A stretch of DNA of 64,000 bases from Ktedonobacter racemifer DSM 44963 (GTDB lineage: Bacteria; Chloroflexota; Ktedonobacteria; Ktedonobacterales; Ktedonobacteraceae), in contig NZ_ADVG01000001.1 of assembly GCF_000178855.1 (NCBI RefSeq), positions 1,426,001 to 1,490,000 of the forward strand, in the 5' to 3' direction. The first letter of the stretch is position 1, and the number at the start of each line of letters is the position of its first letter. A model generated the notes under the pieces. The model did no database searches, was not told the origin of the DNA, and saw only the letters and a list, made by a program, of their open reading frames with translations. The position numbers and the translations under genes were made by a program. This document shows positions 42,597-50,863 of this stretch, in pieces.

Positions 42597-43628
42597 CTAG
42601 ACGCCTGCGATAGCAAGAATATCCGCGAGCAATCCCTGGCCCGTCTCAATACTTCCCGCGCCGGGACCAATCACCGTCACAGAAGAGAGCGTCTCCGACT
42701 CCAGGGTAAGAGCATTCATCGCGCCCACAACGTGTGCCAGGGGGTCAATGAGAGGCAATTCAACCGGTTCCACGCGCGCCTCGACCTCGCCACCGCTCAT
42801 ACGCCGCACAGAGGCGATTAGCTTAATACGCTTCCCCGCCTCACTCGCATGCTGGACCTGCTCGCGGGTGACCCCTGTAATCCCCGTTCGCGCCACCTGC
42901 TCGGCTCCTAAAGGCTGCTGGAAGAGCAGTGTGGAGAGAATCATAGCCTTGGCTACGGCATCATAGCCCTCGACATCGGCGGTGGGATCGGCCTCAGCAT
43001 AGCCGCGTGCCTGGGCATCCGCCAGCACCTCGGCATAGTCACGCCCCTCGGCCATCGCACTCAAAATATAATTGGTCGTCCCATTGACGATGCCACGTGC
43101 CGCGCTGATCTGCGCGCCCGCCATCCCCTCCAGGGCCGTGCTCAAGACTGGAGTCCCTGCCATAACCGTTGATTCCATGCGCAGCTGGACTCCATTCTGG
43201 CGCGCCAGTTGTAGCAGCTCAATCCCAGCCAGCGCAACTGGCCCCTTATTGGCCGTCACCACATGCTGCCCACGCGAGAGAGCCGCGCGAATATGGCTCA
43301 GCCCCGGCTCCCCGTCTCGCAGATTCGTGCCCGTCGCCTCTACCAGGATATCGCTCTTGAAGGCCTCGATTCCCGCCAGGGTGCTGGAAAAATATTGAGT
43401 ATGCGCAAGCTCGGTCAGTGGGCGTCGCTGCTCCGCCAAGGCCAGCAAGCCTGCGATATCCAGGCCGTCCTCAGCATATATGCAACCAGCGCGCGCACTG
43501 GCGACACTCACCAGGCGAATATCGAGTCCCCGTTGCTCCTGGAGCCACTCACGTCTCGTCAACAGCAACCGGGCCAATCCCTTCCCCACCACACCAAAGC
43601 CCACTAGAGATACATCCACTCTTCTCAT
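42597..43628 (-). CDS. hom: Homoserine dehydrogenase, without ACT domain
   Basis: Reduces aspartate semialdehyde to homoserine in threonine and methionine synthesis. The 343-residue protein begins with the NAD(P)-binding VSLVGFGVVGKGLARLL and has the cofactor and substrate segments VTANKGPVA and IVNGTTNYILSAM. It carries the family signature AEADPTADVEGYDAVAKA with the conserved aspartates. It stops after the catalytic domain, so the C-terminal ACT domain that gives threonine feedback in longer homologues is absent. ATG 43628 is chosen because AAGGA lies 7 nt upstream; ATG 43643 has none. It is a single gene, with an IS607 element inserted 40 bp past its end. Confidence 0.93.
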   Translation of the reverse strand: MRRVDVSLVGFGVVGKGLARLLLTRREWLQEQRGLDIRLVSVASARAGCIYAEDGLDIAGLLALAEQRRPLTELAHTQYFSSTLAGIEAFKSDILVEATGTNLRDGEPGLSHIRAALSRGQHVVTANKGPVALAGIELLQLARQNGVQLRMESTVMAGTPVLSTALEGMAGAQISAARGIVNGTTNYILSAMAEGRDYAEVLADAQARGYAEADPTADVEGYDAVAKAMILSTLLFQQPLGAEQVARTGITGVTREQVQHASEAGKRIKLIASVRRMSGGEVEARVEPVELPLIDPLAHVVGAMNALTLESETLSSVTVIGPGAGSIETGQGLLADILAIAGV

Positions 43629-43654
43629 AGGTAATTCCTTCACATAACTTATTT

Positions 43655-43722
43655 CTGGGTAATAGTAAGATACAGTAGCCGCGTACGCAAGTAGCGGGCT
43701 ACTGTATCTTACTATTACCCAG
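43655..43722. repeat. Perfect 26-bp hairpin with GCGTACGCAAGTAGC loop
   Basis: Arms 43655-43680 and 43697-43722 are exact complements. The 16-nt loop holds GCGTACGCAAGTAGC, nearly identical to the module in the repeat at 22962-23043. It lies between the end of murJ and the start of hom. Confidence 0.88.
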
Positions 43723-43734
43723 GCAGGCGCTAGA

Positions 43735-46176
43735 CTAGATCCAGGAAAGCTTCAAGCGATCAAGCACACGTCGCACTGGGCCAAGCTCTTCAATACCCAA
43801 CCTGCGTCCCACGCGTACGTAGACGAAGAGCGCTACGAAGCCAAACACGGCCAGTTTCGCCAGCGCGACAATTGTTCCCAGGAGACCCAGCGAGGGTGTC
43901 GCTGTCGTATCCAGCCAGGCCAGGAAGGGGATATGCCCCATCCATTTGAACACCAAGTTACTTATCACAAAATTGAGGACGAGCAGCGCGGCACCCATGG
44001 CGACCGAGGCCCCCAGCACCTTTCCTGTAAAGGCGCCAAAGTCACGCAGGTTGAAGCCACCAAGGCGCTGGTGCAAGAGCCAGAACAGGATAATAGCCTC
44101 TAACAAGCCCGCGAATGACGTCGAGAAGGCCAACACACCCAATCCCCAGGCAGTGGCACCGGATGACCCACCATTCGCGGCTACCGCGATGTTGATGAGC
44201 AGCAGCGCCAGAGCGATCTTGAAGATAAACTGACCAATACTCACAATGACTGGCGTCTTACTGTCACGTAAGGCGTAGAACGAGCGCGTCAGGATCTCTA
44301 CAGCCGCCAGGCCCGCCAGGCCAAAGGCGAAGAAGGCCAATGGAATTGTCATGGTTTGTGCCGCTTGCAGGTCGAAGCGACCATGCTGCAAGAGCACCTG
44401 AATAATGGGGAAACCAATCACGATCAAGGCCACGCTTGAGGGAATCGACATATAGAGAATACCCCGTAGTGTCTCCATAATCGTGTTACGCACACGGTCC
44501 AGGCGCCCCTTCACAAAATTCTCAGCCAGCGTCGGGAAGGCCGCAGTCGCCACCGACATGCCAAAGACCCCCAATGGCAGGAGCATCAATTGCATCGATT
44601 GGTAGTACAACGAGATTAAGCCATCTGTGCCACCCCTGGCATTGGCCACGACAATACCTACCGCAAGCAGACCAATCAAGCTACGGTCTACAAAGGTGGT
44701 AAAGCTCAGCATCGAGGCGTTGACGATACGTGGCACCATCTGGCGCGCGATCTGAATAATGCTCGGATTTCGCCAGTCAAGCGATTTAGGAGAGTACTGC
44801 ATACCCACCTTAAAGATGGCTGGCACTTGAATGCCTACCTGCAAGATCGCACCAATAACAACGCCCCAGGTCGCACAATAAATGGCGAAGGTATCGTTGC
44901 GCTTCCCCAGGAAGGCCAGGAGTAAACCAGGCAGCAGACCGGCGATCAATCCCACGTTATACAATACTGTACCAATCGCGGGGATACGGAAGTTCTGGCG
45001 TGCATTCAAGACCGAGGTTGTAATCACGCCCGCCCCAAGCGCAATCGATTGCAGGAGCATGATACGCGTCAACGAGGTAATCAGGGCAAGGTGCGCGGCA
45101 TCCCCCTGGTTGTACAGCGGCACCAGACCTGGAGCAAAAAGGATAGCGAGACCAGCCAGAATTACCATGCCCAGAATGGCCAGGTTCAGAGCCGAGCTAG
45201 CAATATGCCATGCTGTCTTCTCATCATTCTCCGCGACCATATGCTTGGTAAACACGGGGATAAAAGCCGAGCTCAGAGCGCCACCCGCGACAACATTAAA
45301 GATTAAGTCCGGGATAAGAAAGGCCTGCAGGTAAGCGTCTGAGACGTTGCTCGCGCCAAACACAAACGCGAACATAGAAGTACGCAGGAGACCCAGTACA
45401 CGACTGCCCACAAAAGCGACGGTCAGGATCATCGTCGCGCGCCCAATGGCCGCCTTCTGGATCATTCCCGTATCTTGTGCCGAAGTGCCCGCTGTCTTCA
45501 GCTTCTGTGAGATCCCCAATAGCCCACTCTTCCGCCCGGTCTCCTCACGTCCAGGAAGCGAGAGCGGAGAGTGTGGAGGCGCCACGGGGCCAGCCTGAAC
45601 GGACGAATAGTTATTCCCCGAAGGAAGCGGCGCATCAGGGAAGGAGGGCTTACTGCCCGGTATCAATGGAGGAGTAGGCCTGGAGGGGCTTCTACGCCAG
45701 GGAATAATAGTTGTGACATCAGCCTTCATACGCCTCTGCTGGCGCCGCATGCGCTCTTCACGCAACTGCTGCAAACGCTCCTGGCGCAACTGAGCAATAG
45801 GCTGCGAGGGCTGTGGGGCATCAAAATACTGATACTCCATACCCTGACCATAGCTCAAAGTGGAGCCCATATCCACGTACTGCTCCTGGTATGGCCCGGG
45901 AGGTGGATAGGCACCTGGTGGCTGCTGTAAACTATGCGGGATATATGCCTGTGGCGACGGTTGGGGCTCGGGATAAGTTGGTATCCCTCCCTGGGACGGT
46001 GGCAGACCACCCTGCGATGGCGGGGCGAACTGGCGCGGAGGCAAGGGTGCCGCCGGTGGCCTGGGTCCCGCAATCTCAGTGTTGTCCTGGTCGTACTGCC
46101 ACCCATAAAACCCATTCCCCTGCTGCTCAGACGATCCCTGCACTGGTTGTGATGGTTGCTGTCCTTGATTTTCCAC
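43735..46176 (-). CDS. murJ: MurJ lipid II flippase with long N-terminal extension
   Basis: Flips lipid II, the peptidoglycan precursor, across the membrane. The MviN core starts near residue 235 with GRATMILTVAFVGSRVLGLLRTSMFAFVFGASNVSDAYLQAF (positions 235-280 region) and contains the usual 14 membrane helices to residue 813. The first 235 residues are a Gln/Pro/Gly-rich, then arginine-rich, cytoplasmic extension absent from typical 510-residue MurJ proteins. Similar Pro-rich heads are present on the LCP and zinc-ribbon proteins of this window. The ribosome site before ATG 46176 is weak (TGGAAA). A start inside the extension cannot be excluded. Confidence 0.92.
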   Translation of the reverse strand: MENQGQQPSQPVQGSSEQQGNGFYGWQYDQDNTEIAGPRPPAAPLPPRQFAPPSQGGLPPSQGGIPTYPEPQPSPQAYIPHSLQQPPGAYPPPGPYQEQYVDMGSTLSYGQGMEYQYFDAPQPSQPIAQLRQERLQQLREERMRRQQRRMKADVTTIIPWRRSPSRPTPPLIPGSKPSFPDAPLPSGNNYSSVQAGPVAPPHSPLSLPGREETGRKSGLLGISQKLKTAGTSAQDTGMIQKAAIGRATMILTVAFVGSRVLGLLRTSMFAFVFGASNVSDAYLQAFLIPDLIFNVVAGGALSSAFIPVFTKHMVAENDEKTAWHIASSALNLAILGMVILAGLAILFAPGLVPLYNQGDAAHLALITSLTRIMLLQSIALGAGVITTSVLNARQNFRIPAIGTVLYNVGLIAGLLPGLLLAFLGKRNDTFAIYCATWGVVIGAILQVGIQVPAIFKVGMQYSPKSLDWRNPSIIQIARQMVPRIVNASMLSFTTFVDRSLIGLLAVGIVVANARGGTDGLISLYYQSMQLMLLPLGVFGMSVATAAFPTLAENFVKGRLDRVRNTIMETLRGILYMSIPSSVALIVIGFPIIQVLLQHGRFDLQAAQTMTIPLAFFAFGLAGLAAVEILTRSFYALRDSKTPVIVSIGQFIFKIALALLLINIAVAANGGSSGATAWGLGVLAFSTSFAGLLEAIILFWLLHQRLGGFNLRDFGAFTGKVLGASVAMGAALLVLNFVISNLVFKWMGHIPFLAWLDTTATPSLGLLGTIVALAKLAVFGFVALFVYVRVGRRLGIEELGPVRRVLDRLKLSWI

Positions 46177-46869
46177 AGTCGTTAAACTCTACAATTATTA
46201 TTAGCTTCGATTTCGAGCTCTATCTGTATCTCTACGGGTGTTTCCTACCATGTATTATTGTACAGTATTGTTGGTTCAGCATACCACACTCACCACTTTC
46301 TGACTACTCTGATGAGACAAGATACTTATACGCCTGGTCCATTATAACCATGCCAGGCTCTGAGCCTGGGCAAAACTGATATGACACAACACCTGCACCA
46401 TAGAGAGGCTGACAGCCATCAAGCCAAGCACCGCTGGAATGGAGATGAAAAGCACGCTCTAAAGCGCCTCCAGTTTCAACCCAGCGAACAGCCTTTTCGG
46501 GTGTCTACAACCCTTCGCAGGGATATGGGATGGTGGCGTGGAAATGCCACCATCCCATATCCCTGCGAGCCACGTAGTGGCGAGAAGTCCTGAATGGCTA
46601 CAAGCAAGATATGCACAGATGATACAGAATCGCCAAATATTACATACTTAACAGAATAAGAAATTAAACTTTTTACTAAATAAAAACCGATTAGCTATGC
46701 ACATACATGCAAAACAAGTTTAAAGCATATTTAGCGAAATGGCCAAAAATACTCAAACTCGTGAAACAAAAATGAAACCTCCCCACTCCAAAGAATCAGT
46801 AGCATTTTAGTTAGTGGAAGAAATTATAAATCGCTCTCCTGATCGGATGAGTTTTACCTGGAGGTTTTT
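46177..46869. other. Intergenic region between murJ and the desaturase gene
   Basis: About 690 bp between divergent genes. It holds the hairpin at 46517-46590, described separately. The 200 bp before the desaturase gene are strongly AT-rich and presumably promoter-bearing. The short open frames here have no ribosome site and overlap the hairpin. Confidence 0.55.
46517..46590 (+). repeat. Long hairpin with conserved small-hairpin tail (copy 3)
   Basis: Perfect 21-bp stem (46517-46537 with 46546-46566), followed by CGAGCCAC-GTA-GTGGCGAGAAGTCC (46567-46590). The tail is identical over more than 20 bp to that of copy 5 at 59624, while the stems are unrelated. Confidence 0.88.
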
Positions 46870-47766
46870 TTGAAGACAAGTCTTGCTTATAAAAGCATAG
46901 TTCTCCTGGCGGTTGTTGGACCTCTCGTCGCTACCATATACGCGATTGCCACGCTCTGGCAAAAGGCCATTAACGCGACGGATCTCACCCTTCTCCTCGT
47001 TATGTATTCCCTTGTCGCCCTTGGCGTCACCGTCGGCTTCCATCGTATGCTCACACATCGCAGCTTCGCCGCTCATCCGGTTGTCAAGTTCCTTCTCCTG
47101 GTACTCGGCTCTATGGCCCTGGAAGGTCCCGCGCTGGAGTGGGCCGCAACCCATATTAAACATCACTCTTATTCAGATAAAGAGGGCGATCCCCATAGCC
47201 CTGTAGAAGGCTTCTTCCACGCTCATATCGGCTGGCTCTTTAAGGATCGCATGGCCGATCCCAATCAGTACGCCAAACACCTGCAAAAAGATCCGATTGT
47301 GGTTTTTGTTAGCAAGACTTTCCTGCTCTGGGTCGCACTCAGCCTGATTATCCCCTTTGCCATTGGTGGCTGGTCCGGCCTGCTCTGGGCTGGCCTGGTC
47401 CGCATCTTCCTGACCCACCACGTCACCTGGAGCGTCAACTCGGTCTGCCACATCTTTGGTCGCCGCGACTATGAAACCAACGACCAGAGCCGCAACGAGT
47501 GGGTCGTAGGCCTGCTCAGCTTCGGCGAGGGCTGGCACAATAACCATCATGCCTTCCCTCGCTCGGCCTTCCACGGCCTGCGCTGGTGGCAGATTGATGG
47601 CTCCGGCTACCTGATCTGGTCCCTGGAGAAACTGGGCCTGGCAAAGGATGTCTATCGCATCAGCTCCGATCAGATGCAGAAACGCCAGGATCGCGCTGCC
47701 AGCGCCTCTGCCGCGCCTGCTCAGACCGTAACAGTCGAGCGCACGCCCGTTGGCGCACAGCGCTAA
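46870..47766 (+). CDS. Membrane fatty-acid (acyl-CoA) desaturase
   Basis: Di-iron membrane enzyme that introduces a double bond into acyl chains, probably the delta-9 position, keeping membranes fluid. The three histidine boxes are HRMLTH (residue 58), HIKHH (95) and HNNHH (223), with four hydrophobic segments placed as in stearoyl-CoA-desaturase-like proteins. The 298-residue length fits the bacterial family, which lacks the fused cytochrome b5. Initiation is probably at TTG 46870, because GGAGG lies 5 nt upstream and no in-frame ATG occurs before conserved sequence. It is monocistronic and ends in a clear terminator. Confidence 0.92.
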   Translation: MKTSLAYKSIVLLAVVGPLVATIYAIATLWQKAINATDLTLLLVMYSLVALGVTVGFHRMLTHRSFAAHPVVKFLLLVLGSMALEGPALEWAATHIKHHSYSDKEGDPHSPVEGFFHAHIGWLFKDRMADPNQYAKHLQKDPIVVFVSKTFLLWVALSLIIPFAIGGWSGLLWAGLVRIFLTHHVTWSVNSVCHIFGRRDYETNDQSRNEWVVGLLSFGEGWHNNHHAFPRSAFHGLRWWQIDGSGYLIWSLEKLGLAKDVYRISSDQMQKRQDRAASASAAPAQTVTVERTPVGAQR

Positions 47767-47790
47767 AACCGGGTACCAACTCATTCTTTC

Positions 47791-47836
47791 CTACCAGGCA
47801 ATCAGCCCCTTTAAGCTGAAGCCTGGTAGTTTTTTT
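47791..47836 (+). terminator. Intrinsic terminator of the desaturase gene
   Basis: Stem CTACCAGGC / GCCTGGTAG with an inner TCAGC / GCTGA stem, followed by seven T. Confidence 0.9.
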
Positions 47837-48002
47837 CCGACGATTTTCCTCCACGCACATATTACAGAGAAAAAAGCCTAGCTATTTGACAGAAACCTAT
47901 CAACATCGCTACAATCAATTCGTATTTACATATGAGGTTGAACGCTTTTTATTAAAGCCACCTATAGAGAAAATGAAGCATGCGAGGAGGCGACCCCTTT
48001 CC

Positions 48003-49079
48003 ATGAAACACTTTTATGCCATCATCCTGGCTGGCGGCAGTGGCACACGTCTCTGGCCACTCAGCACACCAAGTTTCCCTAAGCAGTTTTTGCCACTACC
48101 AACTGGCAATAGCATGATCCAGGAGACGCTCCTGCGTGTTGCCCCTCTGGCCCCCGCGGACCAGACCTGGGTCGTCACAGGGAAACATATGGCCCCACTC
48201 GTAGAGGAACACCTACCTACAGTTCCCTCGAACCAGATCTTGAAGGAGCCCATGGGACGCGGATCTGCCGCCGCCATCGCCTGGGCAGCCGCCGCTATCG
48301 CGCATAAAGATCCCGAAGCCATCCTTGGCATCTTTAGCGCCGACCATGTCATCGCCAATGTACCAACCTTCCGTCAGACCCTGCAACTGGCCTGTGAACT
48401 GGCGGAACAGGATCGCCTCGTGACCATTGGCATCAAGCCAACAAGCCCGGAGACTGGCTTTGGCTATATCCGCTTCGCGGATGCCGTCAGCGAAGGCCAT
48501 GGACACCAGGCCTGCCGCGCCGAGAAATTTGTGGAGAAACCCAATCGCGAGACGGCTGAGAGCTATCTGCGCGACGGCCATTATGTCTGGAACGCAGGCA
48601 TCTTCATCTGGAAAGCCTCGGCCTTCCTGGCTGAGATGCAAGAACACCTCCCCGACAGCGCCCAGAAAATCGATACCATCGTCAATGCCCCCACCGACCA
48701 GCAGTCCCAGCTCCTCGAGGAGCTCTGGCCCACGCTCGAAAACATTACCGTCGATTACGCGGTCCTCGAAAAAACCAGTAACCTGGTAGTAATACCCGCC
48801 AACCTGGGCTGGGGCGATGTGGGCAACTGGGAGCAGTATGGCGCCCTCTTTCCCGCCGACGCCCAGGGAGTCCACGCCGTTGGCAACCACACAGGCTTTG
48901 GCAGCCAGAACGTAGTCATCTTCAATAACACTGGGCGTCGCATCTACACCATAGGCCTGGAAGATGTAATCGTTGTAGAAATGGACGACCTTACCATCAT
49001 CTGTCACAAGAGCCTTGTCCAGCGCGTAAAAGAACTTGCGGAACATCACCGCAACCAGACAGGCCCCCTGCAATCCTAA
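48003..49079 (+). CDS. manC: Mannose-1-phosphate guanylyltransferase
   Basis: Makes GDP-mannose from mannose 1-phosphate and GTP for glycan synthesis. The 358-residue protein shows the nucleotide-binding signature AIILAGGSGTRLWPLS at the N-terminus, the PKQFLPL segment, GIFSADHVI and FVEKPNRETAESYL, all diagnostic for this family. It has only the transferase domain; the isomerase domain found in bifunctional ManC/AlgA is absent. ATG 48003 is chosen from homology; GAGGAGG lies 12 nt upstream, a long but acceptable spacing. In-frame ATG 47973 is an alternative. A glycosyltransferase gene follows after 550 bp. Confidence 0.92.
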   Translation: MKHFYAIILAGGSGTRLWPLSTPSFPKQFLPLPTGNSMIQETLLRVAPLAPADQTWVVTGKHMAPLVEEHLPTVPSNQILKEPMGRGSAAAIAWAAAAIAHKDPEAILGIFSADHVIANVPTFRQTLQLACELAEQDRLVTIGIKPTSPETGFGYIRFADAVSEGHGHQACRAEKFVEKPNRETAESYLRDGHYVWNAGIFIWKASAFLAEMQEHLPDSAQKIDTIVNAPTDQQSQLLEELWPTLENITVDYAVLEKTSNLVVIPANLGWGDVGNWEQYGALFPADAQGVHAVGNHTGFGSQNVVIFNNTGRRIYTIGLEDVIVVEMDDLTIICHKSLVQRVKELAEHHRNQTGPLQS

Positions 49080-49111
49080 GGCTAGAAACCTTACTTCATT
49101 TTCTGCTCGCG

Positions 49112-49164
49112 TGCGCTCCCGACATTGACACATTTTTGTCTCCCAATACCAGGAGCGCATTTTT
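49112..49164 (+). terminator. Probable terminator of manC
   Basis: 8-bp stem TGCGCTCC / GGAGCGCA with a 32-nt loop, followed by five T. Confidence 0.6.
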
Positions 49165-49633
49165 ACCTCCCCTCCTTTTCTCATCGTCCTACTGTGTATA
49201 AGTGAAGGTACACAAGCACAAATTTTATGTACAATTACGCTCCATTATGTTAGACTTGAGGGAGAACGTCCCACAAACTATCCAGGCTCCACGCTGGCAT
49301 AGCGGACGCTCCCCTTATAGCAGGACAAGAACAAGATACAGGAGGACAGAGTGGTGTTGCTGAATATCTGGATGCTACCATCAGCGAGATTGTTGTCCTG
49401 GAGCAGCGCTTCCCCACAAACGTGCCACTAGCGCTTCACATGCTCATCTATCGTCTCTTCATCCACTGAGGCTGGACAGGTAAAGTACCTGAGAGACACT
49501 CAAACGACTCACCTCAACAGAAGCAATATTAGCTTGAGTAGAGAGTCGATCCCCGCGACAACAGTCTCGCGCTCAACCAGGAGCGGGAAGATGTGGATAG
49601 AGTTTTTACGTAGCTAAGGAAGGAATTTGAGAT
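49165..49633. other. Intergenic region upstream of the GT2 gene
   Basis: About 470 bp. A stretch from about 49300 to 49468 reads without stops in one frame and ends EIVVLEQRFPTNVPLALHMLIYRLFIH, but it has no usable start codon, so it may be a gene remnant. Nothing else is recognised. Confidence 0.4.
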
Positions 49634-50614
49634 ATGACTACTCGTCCTTATAGACATAGCATACCACCCGAGATTTTAGCCCTCTCACACGAACGCGATC
49701 AACTGCGGCGACGTGGTCAATATGCACGTGCAGACGAACTGAAACAGCAGCTTGAGGAAGCTGGCTACGCCGTAAAAGATAACCCGCGTGGAGCGCACCT
49801 GGTCATCCTGCCCAGTGTCGACATCGATGACAAGACCTACCGACTCACACGCCTGGTTCCCTCGCGCCTCGACGAGAAGGCGACCCGCGACTTCTCGATC
49901 ATCGTTCTGGGCACCAACACACAAGACCAGACGCGCCGCTGCATCGAGAGCGTTCTGCGCCATGCTGGCGATACAGACCTCGAGATCCTGCTGGTCGACA
50001 ACGCCTCCCAGGACGGCCTCGACCTCTGGGCAGATGCCAGCCGCTATAACGAGCCACGCCTGCGCCTCGTGCGTCCCTCGCGCCGCCTGGGGACGGCAGA
50101 GGCATACAATCTCGCCCTCAAACAGAGCTTGGGGCGCGATATCGTCCTGCTCTCCAGCCACGTTGAGCTGACTGGCGATATCTTTGCCCCGCTCGCGCGT
50201 ACCCTCTCGGACCCCGACGTTGGTATCACCGGCACCCAGGGCTGGGTGACCGCGGACCTGCGCCACTTTGAAGAGAGCGAGGAACAAGAGGTCGAGGTCA
50301 TTGACCTACAATGCCTGGCCTTCAGGCGCAGCCGACTCAAGGAGACCGGACTCTTCGATGAGCATTATCGCTATCCACACTACATGGATATCGACTTCAA
50401 CTTTGCCATGCGCGACCTGGGCCTGGAGACGTGCGTCACACCAGACCTACCCCTCATGCGCCACGAGGAGATCGAAGAGACCTACTACTCAGATGACGAG
50501 CGCTCCCGCCTGAGCAAGCGTAATTTCTACCGCTTCCTCAGCAAATGGGGCGAGCGCGACGACCTGCTCCTCTACGATGAAGAGGACGACGAAGAAGACG
50601 ACGACGAGGACTAG
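49634..50614 (+). CDS. CysRS-tail-like domain fused to GT2 glycosyltransferase
   Basis: 326-residue protein with two parts. Residues 10-55 (LSHERDQLRRRGQYARADEL through the GYAVKDNPRGAHLV region) look like the C-terminal tail of cysteinyl-tRNA synthetase, which has the pattern R-x-K-x-F-x-x-AD-x-I/L-R-x-x-L-x-x-x-G-x-x-x-x-D-x-x-x-G. From about residue 84 a family-2 glycosyltransferase follows: FSIIVLGTNTQDQTRRCIESVL, the ILLVDNASQDG nucleotide site and the YMDIDFNFAMRDLGL region with the DxD-like acid residues. The last 13 residues are almost all Asp/Glu. The fusion is unusual and the function of the N-terminal part is unknown. AGGAAGGA precedes ATG 49634. Confidence 0.8.
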   Translation: MTTRPYRHSIPPEILALSHERDQLRRRGQYARADELKQQLEEAGYAVKDNPRGAHLVILPSVDIDDKTYRLTRLVPSRLDEKATRDFSIIVLGTNTQDQTRRCIESVLRHAGDTDLEILLVDNASQDGLDLWADASRYNEPRLRLVRPSRRLGTAEAYNLALKQSLGRDIVLLSSHVELTGDIFAPLARTLSDPDVGITGTQGWVTADLRHFEESEEQEVEVIDLQCLAFRRSRLKETGLFDEHYRYPHYMDIDFNFAMRDLGLETCVTPDLPLMRHEEIEETYYSDDERSRLSKRNFYRFLSKWGERDDLLLYDEEDDEEDDDED

Positions 50615-50653
50615 ACCTGGATGTAGAAAGGTTGATTCCTCGTTCCCAGCCGA

Positions 50654-50713
50654 CGCTGCTAAAGACACATGTCTACATATAGCATTATATGTAGACATGT
50701 GTCTTTAGCAGCG
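50654..50713. repeat. Perfect 27-bp hairpin
   Basis: Arms 50654-50680 and 50687-50713 are exact complements around a 6-nt loop. It lies between the GT2 and oligoendopeptidase genes. There is no T-tract and no shared tail. Confidence 0.88.
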
Positions 50714-50863
50714 CGGGCACCACGCCTACTACTCCTTCATTCCCCTACCCATCCGGCTAACCATAAACGCCCAATTTATGGTACGATACAAGCACGTATA
50801 ACCACAACATTTTGACCGCATTTGCCCACGTACTATGTAGCAGTAGTGAAAGGTAGTATAGCA

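Noticed and set aside
46381..46593. 70-codon frame between murJ and the desaturase gene
   Set aside because: It overlaps the long hairpin and its tail and has no ribosome site.
49247..49360. 38-codon frame upstream of the GT2 gene
   Set aside because: Short, arginine-rich and without a ribosome site; it looks like chance reading of intergenic sequence.
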